From an uncultured Oscillospiraceae bacterium (lineage in GTDB: Bacteria > Bacillota > Clostridia > Oscillospirales > Acutalibacteraceae): a stretch of 64,000 nt of DNA. Positions 8,501-15,496 of the stretch are shown here, piece by piece. Position 1 is the first letter of the stretch; every line of letters starts with the position of its first letter. The notes beneath the pieces were generated by a model that worked only from the letters and a program-made list of their open reading frames with translations, had not been told where the DNA came from and searched no databases. The translations under genes were made by a program, and so were the position numbers. The DNA lies in contig URFL01000001.1 in NCBI GenBank assembly GCA_900547105.1, forward strand, positions 1-64,000, given 5' to 3'.

Positions 8501-10882
8501 ATTTTGTATTTCCAAAACGCCAAAAACGTGCGGATCACCGGCGGAGGCACCATTTTCGGCAACGGCTTTTACGGTTATGGCGAAAACGACCCGTCGGATC
8601 AACGCCCCTGCATCCTCTATTTTGCCCAGTCGCAGGATGTGACGGTGGAAGATTTGAATATGGTGCAAAGCCCGTTCTGGACCGTGGTGCCGTACGAAAG
8701 TCAGCAGGTCACGGTGCGCCGTGTCAACATCACCAACCACACCGCCCCCAACCGCGACGGTGTGGATCCGGTCAACTCGTCCTATATCACGATCGAGGAT
8801 TGCAACATCTTTGCGGGCGACGACGCGATCTGCCCCAAAAGCGGCAACCGCATCCCGATGACCAACATCGAGGTGCGCCGCTGCCTGCTGCAATCGGATT
8901 GCAACGGCATCAAGATCGGCACCGATACCCAAGGTCCCATCCATGATTTGTCTTTTGAAGATATCTGCATCAAAAAAGTGGGCTTATCCGGTATCACTAT
9001 CCAGTCGATCGACGGATCAGACATCGAACGCATCCGATTTGAACGCGTGGATATGAACGATGTGGACAATGCGCTGTTTGTGTGTATCGGCAACCGCTAC
9101 CGGATGCCGATCCCCAACCCCGGTTACACCAAAAAACTGGGTAGCATCCGCGATCTGACCTTTGAAAACATCCGCTTTACCAATCCGATGGATCATCCAT
9201 ACAGCCAAAAAAGCGGGGATAACATTCATGAGATGATGCTGATCGGATTGAACCCGAAGTACAACACCATCGAAGATGGCGAGGAACATCATATTTCGGA
9301 TGTGCTGTTCAAAAATGTGTATCTGGAAATGCCGGGCGGCGCCACCACCGTTCCGGCGTTTACCGAGGGCATCAGCAATGGGTATCCTGAGCACGATGCG
9401 CTGAAAACCTCCACCGGATGGGTGTATACCCTGCGCTGGACAGACAATGTTCGGTTTGTGAATTGCCAAAGCGTTGCAGCCAAAGCCGACGCGCGGGACG
9501 AGATCGCCCGGGCGGATTATACCGACAACGCCGCTCAAACAGCGCTGTGGACGGTGGTAGAACAGGCGCAGGCGGTGCAGTCCGCCCCGAATTTTGTGAC
9601 TGCACCGGAAACGCTGCGCCAGTCGCTGACGCAGACGCTGGATGCCGCCATCGCCGTGTATGAGGACAACAACGCGACAACAGCGGACAGCGAGCAGGCG
9701 CGCGAGGCGCTTCAAACGGCGCTGGCGGCGTACACCTCCGTGGTCAAAGCGGATAAAACCGCTTTGCAGCAAGCGATCGCCGCGGCACCGACCGACCTTT
9801 CCGGCTATACGGTTTCCTCAGCGGCGGCCTTTCGCGCCGCGTTGGAGGCGGCTGTCGCTGTCGCTGCCGATACCAATGCCACCCAGCTGCAGGTGAATAC
9901 AGCGCTGGCGGCGCTGCAAACCGCCCAGGCGGCATTGGAAATCGACCGCGGCACCGATCCGGCAGACGAAGAGCTGCGCTTTTCGGCAACAGACGGCATC
10001 TATACCCGCCTGATGTACGGCACCATGTTTTATACCGATTGGAAAACCGGCGATACCGCTCCGACCAATATGAGCGGTTCGGCAGCCAATGGTGCCAACA
10101 AGAATATGGTGCTGCAAGCCACCGTGACCCTGACACCGCTGCGCGAAGGGGTGGATGTGTCCACCGCGTGGAAAAAGATGGGATTCCGCCTGCGTTCTGC
10201 GTGGGTGAACAACACCGAGCAAGCGGCGCAGTTTTATATGATCACCCCGCAGGATGTCACCATGAACGCAGACGGTTCGTTCCAAGTGGCGATTCCGCTG
10301 TCGCAAATCACGCCCGCCCAGATCAATTGGCAGGATGTGTGCGATCTGAATGTGACCTGTGAGCTGAACGACCCGTACCGCTACGCCGCGCAGCAGGATA
10401 GCCCGGATATGACACTGACTCTGTCGAATGTGCGTATCGCCGCCATCGGCGCTGAGCCAGTGGATACCACCCGGCTGCAATCAGCTGTCGAGCGTGCCAA
10501 CGCGGTGGATCGCGCCGCTTATACCGATCGCACAACGGCGGCGCTGGAAACGGCACTGACCGCTGCACAGGCAGTTCTGGCGGATGCTGCTGTGTCACAG
10601 GTGCAGGTGGACGCTGCCTGTACCTTGCTGGAAACCGCGCTGTCGCAGCTTAAACAAGTGGTTTGGGGCAATGTCGATGAGGATGATCAGGATGCCATCA
10701 CCGTAGTGGATGCACTGATGACGCTGCAAGCTGCCGCCGGTCGGGTGGAATTGTCCGCCTCTGCCCGGCGTGCCGCCGATGTAGATGGTGCCGCAGGGGT
10801 AACAGCGGGGGATGCCCTGCTGATTTTGCGGCGCGCTGCCGGAGCGACAGAGGCGTTTCCGGTCGAAGCCGATCACCCGTAA
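5549..10882 (+). CDS. Secreted GH28-like enzyme with CBM32, FIVAR and dockerin modules
   Basis: A 1777-aa extracellular multidomain protein, predicted to cut a pectin-type polysaccharide and to join a dockerin-cohesin complex. By approximate residue: signal peptide 1-33; unassigned 35-270; two F5/8C (CBM32) modules 276-402 and 411-545; two LamG-like beta-sandwiches 551-711 and 714-889; GH28 right-handed beta-helix 895-1330, opening with VFDVRDYGAVGDGKTDDT; two FIVAR helical repeats 1331-1467; a beta-rich module 1470-1640; a third FIVAR repeat; dockerin 1706-1777. GH28 Asp residues are present at 1070, 1073 and 1091-1092 (RDGVD and AGDDA). The usual GHG histidine is replaced by CNGIKIGT and no clear RIK motif follows, so substrate and even activity are uncertain. 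The dockerin calcium loops are degenerate at position 5 (Gln, Ala). AGGAGG supports the ATG at 5549. Confidence 0.88.
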   Translation: MGRSRMVFKAMATIASSALLVTSVAPVCGASAAADSGSVLDQVPPTPNISTFSTANWDAGWYRMQTNLQIGDCVYSFDDNTIGTEIQTEDPADYCLASLPEYLRGSDYIVTRRTQRREVFFKSERAIAVYAAIDTAYGEAFSWETGWTKTDDTVSTADGTLYALYRKTYAAKTQVRIKKLGADTDTARNYFLMVLPTEGETIANALTHEPVLPQGERDDTHNRNTRYQYYVNDVYNRAETDALPEGYTVSGAADGDRIALSEREMPSFDQGDLTQNTPYLAGDTVSSGSPVDNNVNTYWESKTLPGNLTIDLGAAKAIDRLVLKVKSGWGERTQTIEVKGSTDSQSFETLVPARDYRFYPDQDNTVTVTLSTVVTRYVQLCFTANTGSNGGQLSEVEIYGPDRSRYELAAGVNLARGCPFQVTSDRYNGGSPVDGDPTTYWRSDSVQSGATESVTVDLQHALTVNRVALRLWPRWGDRTQMLEVQGSVDGTTYTTLVPSAEYAFVAQNNAVTISFVDTTVRYIRVAGTANTGDTGIQIGELEVYGPAQTVSYSGNRTLDMKKASVGADLTLTRALDTAATGQLVVDTRVRFSAADAGMELLSLRDAAGRALATLRQGADGVVQLVTTAATRDTAVCTAEEWHTLKLVLDQQTGTVAVWVDHLLTADQIPIATDALAAVTYTIPAAATGTLQVDYCRVYDNTEQYVASEMFDDQPTGSVPAGWSVSGSAAIAEMPFPTDKSLQLAGKSRVTRAFDPISGDVTVEAKVRPASSDWVTAPLVTDADGRVAAKVAFYRNSLFVSNGQNWAYLCDQEVPHNYYAADNWYLIKLVMNTDTRRYDVYVDGARRYSGAAFAEPVEAVSQLSFATEQANTLYIDQVKVYDSASLARDLMPQQPVFDVRDYGAVGDGKTDDTAAINKAVNAAAGTGGTVLLENGTFCTGQITLASDLTFFIAPSATLYANIDRHAYNKVTPSNGYNGNRQLGRGILYFQNAKNVRITGGGTIFGNGFYGYGENDPSDQRPCILYFAQSQDVTVEDLNMVQSPFWTVVPYESQQVTVRRVNITNHTAPNRDGVDPVNSSYITIEDCNIFAGDDAICPKSGNRIPMTNIEVRRCLLQSDCNGIKIGTDTQGPIHDLSFEDICIKKVGLSGITIQSIDGSDIERIRFERVDMNDVDNALFVCIGNRYRMPIPNPGYTKKLGSIRDLTFENIRFTNPMDHPYSQKSGDNIHEMMLIGLNPKYNTIEDGEEHHISDVLFKNVYLEMPGGATTVPAFTEGISNGYPEHDALKTSTGWVYTLRWTDNVRFVNCQSVAAKADARDEIARADYTDNAAQTALWTVVEQAQAVQSAPNFVTAPETLRQSLTQTLDAAIAVYEDNNATTADSEQAREALQTALAAYTSVVKADKTALQQAIAAAPTDLSGYTVSSAAAFRAALEAAVAVAADTNATQLQVNTALAALQTAQAALEIDRGTDPADEELRFSATDGIYTRLMYGTMFYTDWKTGDTAPTNMSGSAANGANKNMVLQATVTLTPLREGVDVSTAWKKMGFRLRSAWVNNTEQAAQFYMITPQDVTMNADGSFQVAIPLSQITPAQINWQDVCDLNVTCELNDPYRYAAQQDSPDMTLTLSNVRIAAIGAEPVDTTRLQSAVERANAVDRAAYTDRTTAALETALTAAQAVLADAAVSQVQVDAACTLLETALSQLKQVVWGNVDEDDQDAITVVDALMTLQAAAGRVELSASARRAADVDGAAGVTAGDALLILRRAAGATEAFPVEADHP

Positions 10883-10887
10883 CGATT

Positions 10888-10931
10888 CCGCCGTCTTTTG
10901 CAGTCCTCGCGCTGCGAAAGACGGCGGTTTT
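10888..10931 (+). terminator. Terminator of the GH28-dockerin gene
   Basis: 16-base arms CCGCCGTCTTTTGCAG and CTGCGAAAGACGGCGG, with one apparent mismatch, flank an 8-base loop and are followed by TTTT. It starts five bases after the stop codon. Confidence 0.75.
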
Positions 10932-10942
10932 GCGAAAATCGC

Positions 10943-10970
10943 TTGCTTTTTTGAAAAAGTGGTGTATAAT
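10943..10970 (+). promoter_or_regulatory. Promoter of the pheST T-box transcript
   Basis: TTGCTT (10943-10948) and a perfect TATAAT (10965-10970) are 16 bases apart, immediately upstream of the T-box leader. Confidence 0.8.
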
Positions 10971-10977
10971 GCAAGTG

Positions 10978-11250
10978 TATATCCTAATAAAACGCGTTGA
11001 AAAAGATTATGCGTTGTGTGTTCGTGCCGCAGAGAGGGGTGTCGCCGGCTGAAAGCGCCCTGCCAAAGAGCACAGCGGAATTTCGCTTTGGAGCGGCGGG
11101 GCTGAACGCCACGGTGTGGCACAGTAGGTCCCGACGGTGTGACCGCCGTTACCGGGTCACCGAGTGCGCGCCGTGCTTTGCGGCGCGAATCAGGGTGGTA
11201 CCACGGAGCTTGAGCCTTCGTCCCTTTTGCGGGACGGGGGCTTTTCTTGT
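10978..11250 (+). promoter_or_regulatory. T-box riboswitch leader (phenylalanine)
   Basis: A tRNA-sensing leader that lets transcription reach pheS when uncharged tRNA-Phe accumulates. The T-box antiterminator core AGGGTGGTACCACG is at 11192-11205. It is followed by a terminator hairpin (about 11214-11241; GCCTTCGTCCC pairing with GGGACGGGGGC) and TTTTCTT. Stem I elements such as AGAGAGGGG and GAAAGCGCC are upstream. A TTTC stretch at 11081-11084 near the 3' side of stem I could hold the Phe specifier; this codon assignment is tentative and rests mainly on the downstream gene. Confidence 0.9.
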
Positions 11251-11265
11251 TAAGGAGGTTGTTTC

Positions 11266-12288
11266 ATGAAAGAACAAATCAAAGCGTTGCGCGAGCAGGC
11301 GATGCAGCAGCTGCAAACGCTGAGCCAGCCGGGCGAGCTGGAGGATTTTCGCGTTAAGGTGATGGGCAAAAAAGGCTCGCTCACCGGCTTGCTGCGCGGC
11401 ATGGGTGCACTGCCCGCCGAGGAGCGCCCCAAGATGGGTCAGCTGGTGAACCAGGTGCGCGCCGAGCTGGAGGAAGCGCTGGAAGCCCGCGCCGCTGCGG
11501 TGCGCGCTGCGCAGCAGACGGCACGGCTGAAGCACGAAACGCTGGATGTGACCATGCCGGGTCGCCACGGCAAAAAAGGCGGACTGCACCCGCTGAACAT
11601 CGTGCTGGAGGACTTGATCGACATTTTCCAGTCGATGGGCTTTGATGTGGTGGATGGTCCTGAGGTGGAAACCGAATACTACAATTTCGAGGCGCTCAAC
11701 CTGCCGGCGGATCACCCCGCGCGGGATATGCAGGATACCTTCTTCCTGAGCAACAGTTTGCTGCTGCGGTCGCAGACCTCGGCGGCGCAGATCCGCACGA
11801 TGGAGGATCGTCAGCCGCCCATCCGCATCATCTGCCCCGGTCGTGTGTACCGCGCGGACGAAGTGGACGCGACCCACTCGCCGGTGTTCCATCAGGTGGA
11901 GGGTCTGGTGGTGGACAAAGGCATCACCATGTGTGATCTGAAAGGCTGCTTGGAGCAGTTTGCCCACGAGATTTACGGGCCGGAGACCAAGGTGAAATTC
12001 CGTCCTTCCTTCTTCCCGTTCACCGAACCCAGCGTGGAAGTGGATGTCACCTGTTCGGAATGCGGCGGCAAGGGCTGCCGGGTGTGCAAAGGCTCCGGTT
12101 GGATCGAAATTTTGGGTGCCGGTATGGTGCACCCCAATGTGCTGCGCGGCTGCGGCATTGACCCGGAGGTATACTCCGGCTTCGCGTTCGGTATCGGGCT
12201 GGATCGTCTGACGACCACCCGCTACAAGATCAGCGATATTCGCCTGTTGTTTGAAAACGATCAGCGTTTTCTGGAACAGTTTCGCTGA
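11266..12288 (+). CDS. pheS: Phenylalanyl-tRNA synthetase alpha subunit
   Basis: A 340-aa class II aminoacyl-tRNA synthetase subunit of normal length. It activates phenylalanine and forms the alpha2-beta2 enzyme with PheT. The N-terminal coiled coil (about 1-85) binds tRNA; the catalytic core carries the class II motifs, including LPADHPARDMQDTFF, FHQVEGLVVD and GFAFGIGLDRL. A CxxC-type segment (CSECGGKGCRVC, about 265-276) replaces the plain loop seen in some homologues. AAGGAGG precedes the start. Expression is controlled by the T-box leader. Confidence 0.97.
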   Translation: MKEQIKALREQAMQQLQTLSQPGELEDFRVKVMGKKGSLTGLLRGMGALPAEERPKMGQLVNQVRAELEEALEARAAAVRAAQQTARLKHETLDVTMPGRHGKKGGLHPLNIVLEDLIDIFQSMGFDVVDGPEVETEYYNFEALNLPADHPARDMQDTFFLSNSLLLRSQTSAAQIRTMEDRQPPIRIICPGRVYRADEVDATHSPVFHQVEGLVVDKGITMCDLKGCLEQFAHEIYGPETKVKFRPSFFPFTEPSVEVDVTCSECGGKGCRVCKGSGWIEILGAGMVHPNVLRGCGIDPEVYSGFAFGIGLDRLTTTRYKISDIRLLFENDQRFLEQFR

Positions 12289-12314
12289 TACACGCGGGAA
12301 AGGAGTGAATGGTA

Positions 12315-14708
12315 ATGAAAATATCGCTTAGCTGGTTGAAACGGTATGTAGACATTGATGTTCCGGTGCAGGAACTGTGCGATAAAATGGTGATGAGCGG
12401 GTTCGAGGTGGAAAGCATCGAGGATCTGTCCGCCAGCATGAGCCGGGTTGTGGCCGGCCGTATTGTGAAATTGGAAAAACACCCCGACGCTGACAAGCTG
12501 CAAATTTGCCAGATCGATGTGGGCGAGAGCGAGCCGGTGCAGATCGTCACCGGAGCATCCAATGTGTTCGAGGGTGCAATGGTGCCCGCGGCGCTGCATG
12601 ATTCGCATCTGCCCAACGGCATGCACATCAAAAAAGGCAAGCTGCGCGGGGTGCCGTCCAACGGTATGCTGTGCTCCGGCGAGGAGCTGTGCCTGACCGA
12701 AGAGGATTATCCCGGTGCAGGCGTTTACGGCATCCTGATTTTGGACGAAAAAACGCCGGTGGGCGCGGATATGCGCGATGTGCTGGAGATGAACGATTAC
12801 ATCATCGACTTCAAGATCACCGCCAACCGCCCGGATTGCCAGAGTGTGCTGGGTGTGGCGCGCGAGGCGGCGGTGGCGCTGAACAAACCGTTCCACCCGC
12901 CGGTGCCGACCTATACCGAAGCGGGCGGCGATATCCGCGAGCATATCGCCATCACGGTGCAGGACAGCGACCTTTGCCCCCGCTACTACGGTCGTGTGGT
13001 AAAGAATCTGCGCATTGCACCGTCGCCCGATTGGATGAAACGCTGCCTGAAAGCGGCGGGGATGCGCCCCATCAACAATATCGTGGATATCACCAACTTT
13101 GTGATGCTGGAAACCGGTATGCCGATGCACGCGTTTGATATGCGCGACATCCGTGGTCGGCAGATCATCGTGCGCCGCGCCAAAGCGGGGGAGCAGATGA
13201 CCACGCTGGACGGCAAGGAGCATACCCTCACCGGCGATATGCTGGTGATTGCGGACGGCGAAGCGCCGTCTTGTCTGGCGGGCATCATGGGTTCGCTGGA
13301 CAGCGAGATCAAGGAGGATACCAAAGACCTGTTTTTGGAATGTGCCAAGTTCCGCCGCGACAGTGTGCGGAAAACGGCGCGCGCGCTGGGCATCCGCACC
13401 GAAGCGAGCGCCCGGTTTGAAAAAGGCGTGGACATTTTGCAGGTGGAGTTCGCGATGAACCGCGCGCTGCAGCTGATTGACGAGTTGGACGCGGGCGATA
13501 TCATCAGCGGTGCGCTGGATGAGCACGGCGAGTTGCCCGCTCCCCGCAAGCTGGATGTGCCCGCTTCGCGCATCAACGATCTGCTGGGGCTGGATATTCC
13601 GGCGGAAACTATGGCGGATATTCTGAACCGGCTGGACATCACCACCACGTTGCAGGATGGCGTGCTGCACTGCGAAGTGCCCTCCATCCGCGACGATGTG
13701 GAAGGTCGCGCCGATCTGGCGGAAGAGGTCATGCGCATCTACGGCTATGACCACATTGTGGGCACGCCGATGACCGGCGCGGTGGTGCGCGGTCGGAAAC
13801 TGCCCGCCCGCATCAACGATGACCATTTGAAAGCCACGCTGGTGGCGGATGGTGTGCGTGAGATCACCACCTATTCTTTCATCAGCGGCAAAGCGGTTGA
13901 CCAGCTGGGGCTGCCCGCGGACGACGCGCGCCGTCAGGCGGTGCGGCTGCTGTATCCGCTGGGCGAGGAGTATTCCACCATGCGCACCCAGCTGATTTCC
14001 AGCATGCTGACCGTGTTGTCCACCAACTATAACCGCAAAAATACGGCGGTGCGCTTCTTTGAAGTCAGCCGTCTGTTCCTGCCCAAGGCGCTGCCGTTGA
14101 CCGAGCAGCCGGACGAAGTGCCGGCGCTGTCGTTGGGTCTGTACGGCAAGGATGAGGATTTCTTCACCCTCAAGGGCATTATCGAAGACATTGTGGACCG
14201 GTTCCAGGTGAAAGCCAGCTACGAGCGCTCGCAGGAGGTGTTCCTGCATCCGGGACGCCAGGCATCGCTGGTGGTGAACGGCGAAAGCATCGGATTCTTC
14301 GGCGAAGTACACCCCGATGTGGCGGCGCGGTTTGATCTGGAGGGCGTGCGCGCCTATGTGGCGCAGATCCGTCTGCCGGAGCTGTACGCGGCGGCTGACC
14401 CGGTGACCATCTATCGCGCGCTGCCCAAATTCCCGGCGGTCGAACGCGATATCGCGCTGCTGTGTGACGAGGAACTGCCGGTGGCGGAGATCGAACAGGC
14501 GATCCGCGCGGGCGGCGGAAAGATCCTCGAAAAAGCGGAACTGTTCGATGTGTATCAGGGCGAGCAGATCGAGTCCGGCAAGAAGAGCGTGGCGTACAGC
14601 CTGCTGTTCCGTTCGGCGGACGGCACCCTCACCGATGAGCAGATCGACGGGGTTCTTCATAAAATCTTTAAAAATTTGAAGCAAAAAGATTGCATTCTGC
14701 GCGGATAA
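12315..14708 (+). CDS. pheT: Phenylalanyl-tRNA synthetase beta subunit
   Basis: A 797-aa subunit of the normal long form. Domain order: tRNA-binding OB fold (about 40-150, with HPDADKLQICQIDVG), B3/B4 editing domain (about 205-390), B5 domain, class II-like core, and a C-terminal anticodon-binding FDX-ACB domain (about 705-797, with YRALPKFPAVERDIALL). The ATG at 12315 is 9 bases from AAAGGAG; the in-frame ATG at 12309 is too close to it. It follows pheS by 26 bases in the same T-box-controlled transcript. Confidence 0.97.
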   Translation: MKISLSWLKRYVDIDVPVQELCDKMVMSGFEVESIEDLSASMSRVVAGRIVKLEKHPDADKLQICQIDVGESEPVQIVTGASNVFEGAMVPAALHDSHLPNGMHIKKGKLRGVPSNGMLCSGEELCLTEEDYPGAGVYGILILDEKTPVGADMRDVLEMNDYIIDFKITANRPDCQSVLGVAREAAVALNKPFHPPVPTYTEAGGDIREHIAITVQDSDLCPRYYGRVVKNLRIAPSPDWMKRCLKAAGMRPINNIVDITNFVMLETGMPMHAFDMRDIRGRQIIVRRAKAGEQMTTLDGKEHTLTGDMLVIADGEAPSCLAGIMGSLDSEIKEDTKDLFLECAKFRRDSVRKTARALGIRTEASARFEKGVDILQVEFAMNRALQLIDELDAGDIISGALDEHGELPAPRKLDVPASRINDLLGLDIPAETMADILNRLDITTTLQDGVLHCEVPSIRDDVEGRADLAEEVMRIYGYDHIVGTPMTGAVVRGRKLPARINDDHLKATLVADGVREITTYSFISGKAVDQLGLPADDARRQAVRLLYPLGEEYSTMRTQLISSMLTVLSTNYNRKNTAVRFFEVSRLFLPKALPLTEQPDEVPALSLGLYGKDEDFFTLKGIIEDIVDRFQVKASYERSQEVFLHPGRQASLVVNGESIGFFGEVHPDVAARFDLEGVRAYVAQIRLPELYAAADPVTIYRALPKFPAVERDIALLCDEELPVAEIEQAIRAGGGKILEKAELFDVYQGEQIESGKKSVAYSLLFRSADGTLTDEQIDGVLHKIFKNLKQKDCILRG

Positions 14709-14712
14709 GCGC

Positions 14713-14748
14713 TTGCTTTTTTCGGACAAATGGGGTATACTATACCCC
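14713..14748 (+). promoter_or_regulatory. Promoter of ireB with overlapping palindrome
   Basis: TTGCTT (14713-14718) and TATACT (14736-14741) are 17 bases apart. The -10 box sits inside a perfect palindrome GGGGTATA-C-TATACCCC (14732-14748), which could be a repressor operator or an RNA hairpin at the 5' end of the transcript. Confidence 0.75.
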
Positions 14749-14789
14749 ACGGTACCGTCGGAACGTGTACGGAAAGGAAGGTTGCAGTT

Positions 14790-15035
14790 ATGCTGGACAG
14801 AACCCAAACGTTTTCGCTTGGCGATGACAAAGAGCGCGAAATGAAGATCATCCTCACCCAGGTGTACGATGCTTTGCGCGAAAAAGGATACAATCCGATC
14901 AACCAGCTGGTGGGCTACATCCTTTCGGAGGATCCGACCTACATCACCACCTACAACAATGCGCGCAGTCTGATCCGCAAGATCGACCGCGATGACCTGT
15001 TGCGGGCGTTGGTGCGTTCCTACCTCAACAATTAG
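14790..15035 (+). CDS. ireB: IreB/ReoM family regulatory phosphoprotein
   Basis: An 81-aa protein of the IreB family (DUF965, YrzL/ReoM). Homologues in Enterococcus and Listeria are phosphorylated by the PASTA kinase IreK/PrkA on N-terminal Thr residues and control peptidoglycan synthesis, in Listeria through ClpCP-dependent MurA turnover. The segment TQTFSLGDDKEREMK (residues 5-19) holds the expected Thr sites, and the YNPINQLVGYILSEDPTYIT core is intact. No ruvX partner follows; instead a short conserved gene lies 12 bases downstream. Confidence 0.93.
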   Translation: MLDRTQTFSLGDDKEREMKIILTQVYDALREKGYNPINQLVGYILSEDPTYITTYNNARSLIRKIDRDDLLRALVRSYLNN

Positions 15036-15047
15036 GAGGAGATTTGA

Positions 15048-15347
15048 TTGGCAGAGAAAGCCGAAAAACAGGCGTTTTTGACCTATAAAGAGCGTCCGCT
15101 GGTGCGCTCCGGCAACATCCTGTATTATGGGGATATGTCGGAAAAATGCGTTGTGATGCTGCAGATCCTGTCCACCAAACAGGTGGGGGATATGACCATG
15201 GCGGATAAAGTGCAGGTGCAGTTGCTGTCCACCGATCCCGAGCTGCGGATGAAAGACCGCATTCTCAAAAAGAGCGAGAAAGTCGGTTTGTACAACGCGA
15301 TGGATGTGGGCGCGATCTGGCTGGAACGCGAGCTGGCGCAAAAATAA
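15048..15347 (+). CDS. Small conserved protein of unknown function
   Basis: A 99-aa protein, probably cytosolic, with no signal peptide or membrane segment. It uses a TTG start preceded by TAGGAGGAGA, and no ATG in this frame fits as well. The middle (RSGNILYYGDMSEKCVVMLQ) is beta-rich and the C-terminus (KDRILKKSEKVGLYNAMD) helical. I do not know the family by name; the tight spacing after ireB suggests cotranscription and a link with cell-wall or growth control, which is inference only. Confidence 0.75.
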   Translation: MAEKAEKQAFLTYKERPLVRSGNILYYGDMSEKCVVMLQILSTKQVGDMTMADKVQVQLLSTDPELRMKDRILKKSEKVGLYNAMDVGAIWLERELAQK

Positions 15348-15360
15348 GGATAAACGCAAA

Positions 15361-15395
15361 CCCCGATGCAGATGTCTGTCTGCATCGGGGTTTTT
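15361..15395 (+). terminator. Terminator of the ireB unit
   Basis: The 12-base arms CCCCGATGCAGA and TCTGCATCGGGG are perfectly complementary, with a six-base loop followed by TTTTT. Confidence 0.9.
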
Positions 15396-15412
15396 CGCGT
15401 CCTTTGGCGGTT

Positions 15413-15478
15413 TTGTCCGCCGTGTGGTCTATCTTTTCCCGCCGGTGCATATAGTCCCATAGACACATTAGCGGACAA
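15413..15478 (+). promoter_or_regulatory. Candidate sporulation promoter region of the SipL-like gene
   Basis: CATATAGT at 15448-15455 matches the sigma-E -10 pattern CATACANT with one mismatch. The -35 region 14 bases upstream (GTCTATC) is poor against KMATATT. An 8-bp inverted repeat, TTGTCCGC (15413-15420) and GCGGACAA (15471-15478), brackets the element and could bind a regulator. Confidence 0.4.
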
Positions 15479-15496
15479 CAAAGGAGAGATGACCAG

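Noticed and set aside
12261..15359. A 1032-codon open frame on the minus strand opposite pheT and ireB
   Set aside because: It is antisense to well-identified genes, has a His/Gln/Arg-rich composition typical of a GC-rich shadow frame and no ribosome binding site.
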